Source of the DNA: Thermoleophilia bacterium | GTDB lineage: Bacteria > Actinomycetota > Thermoleophilia > Gaiellales > JAICJC01 | DNA length: 9,566 nucleotides | Direction of reading: 5' to 3' | NCBI GenBank assembly: GCA_025928435.1 | Contig: JAICJM010000159.1 | Location: forward strand, 1-9,566 | Shown: positions 5,998-9,566 of the stretch, piece by piece | Layout of the letters: each line of letters opens with the position of its first letter | Numbering within the stretch: position 1 is the first letter of the stretch | Position numbers and translations under genes: made by a program | Notes under the pieces: generated by a model | What the model was told of the DNA's origin: nothing | The model's database searches: none | The model's input: only the letters and a program-made list of their open reading frames with translations

Positions 5998-7014
5998 GTG
6001 AACCGCCCTGCGCGACCACCGCTGTACGGACTCGAGGTCGGCCGCCGCCGCCGCCGCCGTCGCCGCAGGCTGCCCGGGCTACGCCTCCCGCCGCTCGCTG
6101 CCGTCGCCCTCGTCCTGGTGGCGGTGATCCTGGCCGGAAGCGCGTTCGTCGCCTACCGGCTGTGGCCGCTGACCGACCGCGGCGCCGGGATCATCGGGCC
6201 GCCCGTCCCCGCGGGCCACCACACGCACGGGACGACGCCCCCAACGACGGTCCCGCTGCGCCCGCTGAACGCGCCGCGCGAGTCGCGCGCCCACATCGCC
6301 GGCGTGCGGGCGACGGCCGGGATCCTGGTCGACAGCGCGAGCGGCAGCGTGCTCTGGGGCCACGAGGCCCACCGGCCGCTCCCGATCGCGAGCCTCACCA
6401 AGCTGATGACGGCGCTCGTCGGCTTGCCCGACCCGGCCAGGCTCGACCGCGCCTTCGCCGTCACGCCGGCGATGACCGGCGTGCCCGGGTACACGATCTC
6501 GCTGCACGCCGGGGAGGTGGTGACGCCGCGCAAGATGCTCGCGGCAGCCCTGATCGCCTCGGCGAACGACGCCGCGAACGCGCTTGCGGTGCACGCCGCC
6601 GGGTCGCTCCCGAAGTTCGTCGCCCGGATGAACGCCGAGGCCGGGCGGCTCGGCCTCTCGGACACGCACTACTCCAACCCGTCCGGGATCTTCGACCACG
6701 GCAACCACTCGTCCGCGTGGGACGTCGCCGACCTCTCGCGGGACGTCCTGGACAGGCCGCTGCTGCGGCGGCTGGTGGGGCGGCGCGCCTACCAGAGCGG
6801 CAACGACCTCTTCGTGAGCCGCAACCGTCTGTTGTGGTCGTATCAGGGCGCGATCGGGGTCAAGACGGGCTCGACCACGGCCGCCGGCAACTGCCTGGCC
6901 GTGGCGGCCACGCGGCACAGGCGCACCCTGGTCGCCGTCCTGCTGCACGTGCGCGGCGACGAGTTCAAGGCGGCCGCGAAGCTGCTCGACTGGGGCTTCA
7001 AGCACGACCGCTGA
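5998..7014 (+). CDS. D-alanyl-D-alanine carboxypeptidase (peptidase family S11), membrane-anchored
   Basis: S11 enzymes trim the terminal D-Ala from peptidoglycan stem peptides outside the membrane. All three penicillin-binding motifs are present: SLTK (132-135, nucleophile Ser132 and Lys135), SAN (188-190) and KTG (289-291). NPSG at 227-230, the D/F-rich stretch after it and a GNCLAVAA strand after KTG also fit. The N-terminus is a short cytoplasmic tail with nine consecutive arginines (16-24), then one transmembrane helix (about 31-54) and a Pro/Thr/His-rich linker to residue 95, so the catalytic domain is probably tethered outside. It lacks the C-terminal beta-domain of PBP5, ending about 40 residues after KTG. 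The start is uncertain: GTG codons at 5989, 5992 and 5998 are in frame; I took 5998, preceded by GGTGGGA. It is divergent from selA with about 23 bp between starts. Confidence 0.9.
   Translation: MNRPARPPLYGLEVGRRRRRRRRRLPGLRLPPLAAVALVLVAVILAGSAFVAYRLWPLTDRGAGIIGPPVPAGHHTHGTTPPTTVPLRPLNAPRESRAHIAGVRATAGILVDSASGSVLWGHEAHRPLPIASLTKLMTALVGLPDPARLDRAFAVTPAMTGVPGYTISLHAGEVVTPRKMLAAALIASANDAANALAVHAAGSLPKFVARMNAEAGRLGLSDTHYSNPSGIFDHGNHSSAWDVADLSRDVLDRPLLRRLVGRRAYQSGNDLFVSRNRLLWSYQGAIGVKTGSTTAAGNCLAVAATRHRRTLVAVLLHVRGDEFKAAAKLLDWGFKHDR
6041..6066 (+). repeat. CGC/GCC trinucleotide tract encoding poly-arginine
   Basis: Six tandem GCC units (6041-6058), followed by a slightly interrupted GTCGCCGC, encode the run of nine arginines just before the transmembrane helix of the carboxypeptidase. 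Simple repeats of this kind can change length by slippage. A change of whole units would only alter the number of arginines. Confidence 0.7.
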
Positions 7015-7026
7015 GGGCGGGGGGCC

Positions 7027-7872
7027 CTAGGACGGGCGCGGCACGTACGCCGCGTGCATGCCGGCGACGAGCAGGACGACCAGGCCGAGGTATACCGCCG
7101 CGATCCCGATCCGCTGGGGGATGGTGACCGCGTGGTACTCGTTGAAGCCGGGCATGTTGCGGCGGCTCCAGCGCCGGTAGAGCTCGTAGCAGGCGAAGAG
7201 CAGCACGATCAGGAGGATCGGGCTCTCGTACTTGAAGAACAGCAGGGCGAGCGCGAAGAGGCCGGCGAACCAGAAAGCCGGGTGCAGCGCCGACACCGCC
7301 CGGCCGCCGTCCAGCGGGACGATCGGGATAAGGTTGAACAGGTTGAGCAGGAACCCGATGTAGGCCAGCGCCCGCAGCAGGTCGCTGTTGACCTCCTCGG
7401 CCCAGATCAGCACGGCCAGCGCGCCTGCGCTGCCGAGCACCGGCCCGGCCAGCCCGACCTTCGCCTCGATGTAGGCGTTCTTCGGCATCTCCTTCATCGC
7501 CACGAATGCGCCCATGAACGGGATGAAGACCGGCATCGAGGACGTGATGCCCTCGCGCTTGAGCCACAGCACGTGCCCGAGCTCGTGCACGAGCAGGAGG
7601 ACGGCGAACCCGAGGCCAAACCACCAGCCCCAGAAGAGCGCGTAGGCCCCGACGGTGATCGCGAACGTGAACAGGAACTTGAACTTGAAGAGGATCGCGA
7701 GCTGCCCCACGAACTTGAGCGCGAGCAGGCCGCCGCCGACGATGCCGCCGCCGAGCCGGCGCAGCGGCCCGCGGTGCTCCTGGACGGGCGAGCGGAACTC
7801 CGGCTGCCCCTCGGGCGGGACGGGCGCGAGGCCGGTCGGCGCGTCGCGCGGCTCCCAGGGGTCGTAGCTCAT
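7027..7872 (-). CDS. M50-family (site-2 protease-like) membrane zinc metallopeptidase
   Basis: This is an intramembrane-type zinc protease of about 281 residues. Numbered from the GTG two codons upstream (7878), the zinc site is HELGH (98-102) within a hydrophobic helix, and the third-ligand motif is NLIPIVPLDGGR (182-193), with the Asp190 and NxxP/PLDGG signature of the S2P/Rv2869-like and FtsH-independent M50B group. About five hydrophobic segments surround these motifs; the first 45 residues are polar and proline-rich, without a signal peptide. No PDZ or CBS domain is present. The substrate is unknown; family members process anti-sigma factors or other membrane proteins. I prefer the ATG at 7872 over the GTG at 7878 because a TACGCT hexamer ends 7 nt before it. 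It lies 31 bp downstream of moaDE on the same strand and converges on the carboxypeptidase with a 12-bp gap. Firm as a family, open as to role. Confidence 0.9.
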   Translation of the reverse strand: MSYDPWEPRDAPTGLAPVPPEGQPEFRSPVQEHRGPLRRLGGGIVGGGLLALKFVGQLAILFKFKFLFTFAITVGAYALFWGWWFGLGFAVLLLVHELGHVLWLKREGITSSMPVFIPFMGAFVAMKEMPKNAYIEAKVGLAGPVLGSAGALAVLIWAEEVNSDLLRALAYIGFLLNLFNLIPIVPLDGGRAVSALHPAFWFAGLFALALLFFKYESPILLIVLLFACYELYRRWSRRNMPGFNEYHAVTIPQRIGIAAVYLGLVVLLVAGMHAAYVPRPS

Positions 7873-7878
7873 GCTCAC

Positions 7879-7884
7879 AGCGTA
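7879..7884 (-). promoter_or_regulatory. Candidate -10 element for the M50 protease gene
   Basis: TACGCT on the minus strand is followed by 6 nt and the ATG at 7872. It repeats the hexamer seen before the membrane/synthase-like gene. It lies in the short gap after the moaDE stop, so it would give the protease a promoter of its own even if moaDE transcription reads through. Confidence 0.35.
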
Positions 7885-7903
7885 CCCGGCGCCCGTCGGG
7901 TGT

Positions 7904-8545
7904 CTATGTGCCCTCGCGCCCGATCCACTCCTCGCCGCCCTCGAAGACCTCCTTCTTCCACACGGGGACGGTCTGCTTGAGCGTGTCGATGGCCTCGCGG
8001 CAGGCGTCCATCGCCGGGCCGCGGTGGGCGGCCGACACGGCGATGATCACGCTGGCCTCGCCGATCGGGACGTGGCCGGTGCGGTGCGCCATCGCGACGT
8101 GGAGGATCTCGTGGCGGCCCTGCACCTCGTCGGCGATGCGCGCCATCTCCGACTCGGCCATCTCGGGATAGGCGTCGTACTCGAGGTGGACGACGGTGCG
8201 GCCGCGGCTGCGGGCCCTGGTGGTGCCGATGAACGTCGCGATCGCGCCCGCGGCCGGATCGGCCACCTGGGCGACGATCGCGTCGAGGTCGAGCGGATCG
8301 GGGCCGGTCGCGAAGGCGCCGCCCGACACGGGCGGGATGACGGCGACCTCGTCCCCGGCGGCGACAGCCGTCTCGCGGTCGGCGTACTCGCGGTTGCGGG
8401 CGTAGGCGAGCCCGGGCGGCTCGTCGCCGAGCGCGAGCGCCGGCCACACGTCGGCGACGACCGCGCCGTCGGGCAGGTCGAGCTCCCGCTGCGACCAGCC
8501 GGCCCGCTCGCGCAGGGCGGCGAAGAGCCTCACCGTGATCCGCAT
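7904..8545 (-). CDS. moaDE: Molybdopterin synthase, fused MoaD-MoaE subunits
   Basis: Molybdopterin synthase adds two sulfurs to cyclic pyranopterin monophosphate. Normally MoaD is a separate ubiquitin-like sulfur carrier with a C-terminal Gly-Gly thiocarboxylate and MoaE is the catalytic subunit. Here residues 1-76 are MoaD (MRITVRLFAALRERAG; DEVAVIPPVSGG, with Gly75-Gly76) and residues 77-213 are MoaE (DPLDLDAIVAQV; GAIATFIGTTR; AMAHRTG; AAHRGPAMDACREAID; LKQTVPVWKKE with Lys190 and Lys197/198 at the catalytic lysine positions). The carrier glycines are internal, so cleavage after Gly76 is expected before activity, as described for mycobacterial MoaX. The ATG at 8545 follows GGGGGG and a TACCCT hexamer. 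M50 protease follows on the same strand. With mobA elsewhere in the window, it supplies molybdenum cofactor. Confidence 0.93.
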   Translation of the reverse strand: MRITVRLFAALRERAGWSQRELDLPDGAVVADVWPALALGDEPPGLAYARNREYADRETAVAAGDEVAVIPPVSGGAFATGPDPLDLDAIVAQVADPAAGAIATFIGTTRARSRGRTVVHLEYDAYPEMAESEMARIADEVQGRHEILHVAMAHRTGHVPIGEASVIIAVSAAHRGPAMDACREAIDTLKQTVPVWKKEVFEGGEEWIGREGT

Positions 8546-8551
8546 CCCCCC

Positions 8552-8557
8552 AGGGTA
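8552..8557 (-). promoter_or_regulatory. Candidate -10 element of moaDE
   Basis: TACCCT on the minus strand fits TANNNT and is followed by six G residues and the ATG. Transcription would begin at or next to the start codon. A TTCAAC at 8583-8578 might serve as -35, but the 20-nt spacer is long. The G run could alternatively be part of a short leader ribosome-binding stretch. Confidence 0.35.
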
Positions 8558-8559
8558 TC

Positions 8560-8575
8560 CGCCCGCCGGCGGGCG
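8560..8575. repeat. Perfect 16-nt palindrome in the moaDE/mutase divergent spacer
   Basis: CGCCCGCCGGCGGGCG is fully self-complementary. It lies directly upstream of the moaDE -10 candidate, where an operator or a promoter-proximal hairpin would be placed. In DNA this GC-rich such palindromes also arise by chance. Confidence 0.6.
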
Positions 8576-8578
8576 GGG

Positions 8579-8607
8579 TTGAAGCGCGCCGCGCGGCGTT
8601 CTAGTGT
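8579..8607 (+). promoter_or_regulatory. Candidate promoter of the methylmalonyl-CoA mutase gene
   Basis: TTGAAG (8579-8584) and TAGTGT (8602-8607) are 17 nt apart, the optimal spacing for a vegetative sigma factor. The -35 matches TTGACA at four positions and the -10 has the TANNNT pattern. A perfect 12-nt palindrome, CGCCGCGCGGCG (8587-8598), fills the spacer and could be a repressor site. The start of transcription would be near 8614, leaving a leader of about 98 nt. Confidence 0.45.
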
Positions 8608-8613
8608 GGGCCG

Positions 8614-8712
8614 CGGAGCCCCGGAGGCTCGGGCTCGCCGGAGACGCGGCGCTCCTTGCAGCCGTGTCGAGGAAGGCGATCCGGGCAGCCGGGGCTCCTC
8701 TATCCTGCCCGC
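8614..8712 (+). ncRNA. Structured 5' leader of the mutase gene, possible riboswitch or attenuator
   Basis: The predicted leader can form three notable helices. GGAGCCCCGG (8615-8624) pairs perfectly over 10 bp with CCGGGGCTCC (8689-8698). GAGCC/GGCTC (8616-8620 with 8626-8630) is a local alternative using the same 5' arm. CGGGCAG/CTGCCCG (8682-8688 with 8705-8711) closes a 16-nt loop that contains the 3' arm of the long helix, and it ends one base before the GTG start. A small CGCCG/CGGCG hairpin (8636-8651) lies inside. Competing or pseudoknotted pairings next to the start codon are typical of regulatory leaders. I see no B12-box, TPP, SAM or other known riboswitch signature, and no Shine-Dalgarno at the start. 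Pairing by hand in GC-rich DNA can mislead. Confidence 0.4.
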
Positions 8713-9566
8713 GTGGCCGCAACCGATCGCGAGCGCTCGACGGAGTCGGGGATCCCCATCAAGCCCGTCTATCGCGCGGCGGACGCGCCCGACGAGCGGC
8801 CGCCGCCGGCGGAGTACCCGTACACGCGCGGCGTGCGGCCGGACGGCTACCGGGAGCGGCCGTGGACGATGCGGCAGTACGCGGGCTTCTCGTCGGCCGA
8901 GGAGACGAACCGGCGCTTCCGGCTGCTGCTCGACCGCGGCCAGACCGGCCTCTCGGTGGCGTTCGACCTGCCGACCCAGCTCGGGCTCGACTCCGACCAC
9001 ACGCTGGCCCGCGGCGAGGTGGGCCGTACGGGGGTCGCGATCGATTCGATCCTCGACATGCGGGCGCTGCTCGAGGGCATCCCCCTCGAGGCCGTGTCGA
9101 CCTCGATGACGATCAACGCGCCTGCGGCGCTGCTCCTGCTGCTGTACGAGCTCGTGGCCGAGGAGCAGGGCGTCGCCGCCGAGGCGCTCGCGGGGACGAT
9201 CCAGAACGACGTGCTCAAGGAGTACATCGCCCGCGGCAACTACATCTTCCCGGCCCGGCCGAGCATGCGCCTGACCGTCGACACGTTTCGGTACTGCACC
9301 GAGCGGCTGCCGCGGTTCAACACGATCTCGATCTCCGGCTACCACATCCGCGAGGCGGGGTCGACCGCGGCCCAGGAGATCGCCTTCACGCTGGCGAACG
9401 GCATCGCCTATGTGCAGGCGGCGGTCGACGCCGGGCTCGAGGTCGACGCCTTCGCCCGCCGGCTTTCGTTCTTCTTCAACGCCCACAACAACTTCTTCCA
9501 GGAGGTCGCCAAGTTCCGGGCGGCGCGGACGGTGTGGGCCGAGGTGATGCGCGACCGCTTCGGCGC
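8713..9566 (+). CDS. Methylmalonyl-CoA mutase large (catalytic) subunit, N-terminal part, cut by the window end
   Basis: This is a B12-dependent enzyme interconverting (R)-methylmalonyl-CoA and succinyl-CoA in propionate, odd-chain fatty acid and branched amino acid metabolism. The visible 284 residues are the substrate-binding TIM barrel: [89 protein letters not shown] and [15 protein letters not shown]. Tyr56 (RQYAGF), Arg186 (PSMRLT) and His211 (SGYH) are at positions that in known mutases contact the methylmalonyl group or promote rearrangement; Tyr and Arg there favour methylmalonyl-CoA over isobutyryl-CoA. The B12-binding domain is beyond the window, so a split two-gene form cannot be excluded. 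The GTG at 8713 is the only reasonable start: there is no ATG, GTG or TTG in the same frame between 8662 and it. It is preceded by a structured leader and has no Shine-Dalgarno. Confidence 0.95.
   Translation, partial: MAATDRERSTESGIPIKPVYRAADAPDERPPPAEYPYTRGVRPDGYRERPWTMRQYAGFSSAEETNRRFRLLLDRGQTGLSVAFDLPTQLGLDSDHTLARGEVGRTGVAIDSILDMRALLEGIPLEAVSTSMTINAPAALLLLLYELVAEEQGVAAEALAGTIQNDVLKEYIARGNYIFPARPSMRLTVDTFRYCTERLPRFNTISISGYHIREAGSTAAQEIAFTLANGIAYVQAAVDAGLEVDAFARRLSFFFNAHNNFFQEVAKFRAARTVWAEVMRDRFG

Noticed and set aside
6991..7003. CTTCAAG-like anticodon loop near the carboxypeptidase end, and similar at 7215 and 7670 on the other strand
   Set aside because: All are coding for Phe-Lys in clear genes, and no flanking acceptor or T arms can be paired.
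7054..7980. Long plus-strand open frames opposite the M50 protease and moaDE
   Set aside because: They are composed of D/E/R/H-rich low-complexity shadow translation opposite genes with clear catalytic motifs.
7027..8545. The M50 protease as the maturation protease of the MoaD-MoaE fusion
   Set aside because: M50 enzymes cut within or near membranes, whereas the fusion is soluble. Adjacency alone does not support it.
8615..8698. A tRNA-Sec-like shape: an 84-nt element closed by a perfect 10-bp stem in a window encoding selA and selB
   Set aside because: There is no TTCAA-type anticodon loop for UGA, no TTCRA T-loop and no D-arm on either strand. The position directly ahead of the mutase gene fits an mRNA leader better.
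8614..8712. Adenosylcobalamin riboswitch controlling the B12-dependent mutase
   Set aside because: The leader is about half the size of that class and lacks the B12-box and receptor motifs.
1..9566. CRISPR arrays, insertion sequences, phage or defence genes
   Set aside because: No regularly spaced repeats, transposase, integrase or nuclease-helicase motifs are seen. The only repeat element is the palindrome block at 3143-3204.

Overview
The window is very GC-rich, densely packed DNA with GC-biased third codon positions, frequent GTG starts and short intergenic gaps. The gene content is a selenocysteine selA-selB pair, molybdenum-cofactor genes, a B12-dependent methylmalonyl-CoA mutase, an S11 D,D-carboxypeptidase and an M50 protease. 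Together these suggest a high-GC actinobacterium, possibly of the Thermoleophilia/Gaiellales type. That placement is inference from composition and content; no rRNA or taxonomic marker is present.

Layout. Positions 1-115 are unassigned. A 72-residue hypothetical gene (116-334, -) is divergent from a DedA-family membrane protein (about 420-1058, +). dedA converges on and overlaps the 3' end of a minus-strand gene string, which in transcription order is selA (5974-4676), selB (4697-3198), a fused membrane/spermidine-synthase-like protein (3124-1646) and mobA (1644-1039). selA and selB overlap by 22 bp, and the fused gene and mobA are one base apart. A block of three adjacent GC-rich palindromes (3143-3204) separates selB from the fused gene and supplies the selB stop codon. 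Divergent from selA with almost no gap is a penicillin-binding-protein-type D,D-carboxypeptidase (5998-7014, +). It converges on a site-2-protease-like M50 metallopeptidase (7872-7027, -), which lies just downstream of a MoaD-MoaE fusion gene (8545-7904, -). A 167-bp divergent spacer then leads to the large subunit of methylmalonyl-CoA mutase (8713 to the window end, +, truncated by the window).

How the genes fit together. SelA charges tRNA-Sec with selenocysteine and SelB delivers it to UGA/SECIS sites. MobA converts molybdopterin to its guanine-dinucleotide form, and MoaD-MoaE forms the molybdopterin dithiolene. Selenocysteine plus bis-MGD is the cofactor set of Sec-containing formate dehydrogenases, so such an enzyme is the likely client. 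No formate dehydrogenase, selD or tRNA-Sec is visible here.

Most notable non-coding signals: (1) a roughly 98-nt leader before the mutase gene with a 10-bp long-range helix and two further helices, one abutting the start codon, in a riboswitch-like arrangement without cobalamin-riboswitch hallmarks; (2) TAC-N2-T hexamers 6-7 nt upstream of four minus-strand starts, suggesting leaderless transcription; (3) the palindrome array at the selB stop; (4) a strong Shine-Dalgarno in front of an apparent ATC start in dedA. I see no clear novel multi-gene system. The mutase leader is the best candidate for something undescribed.
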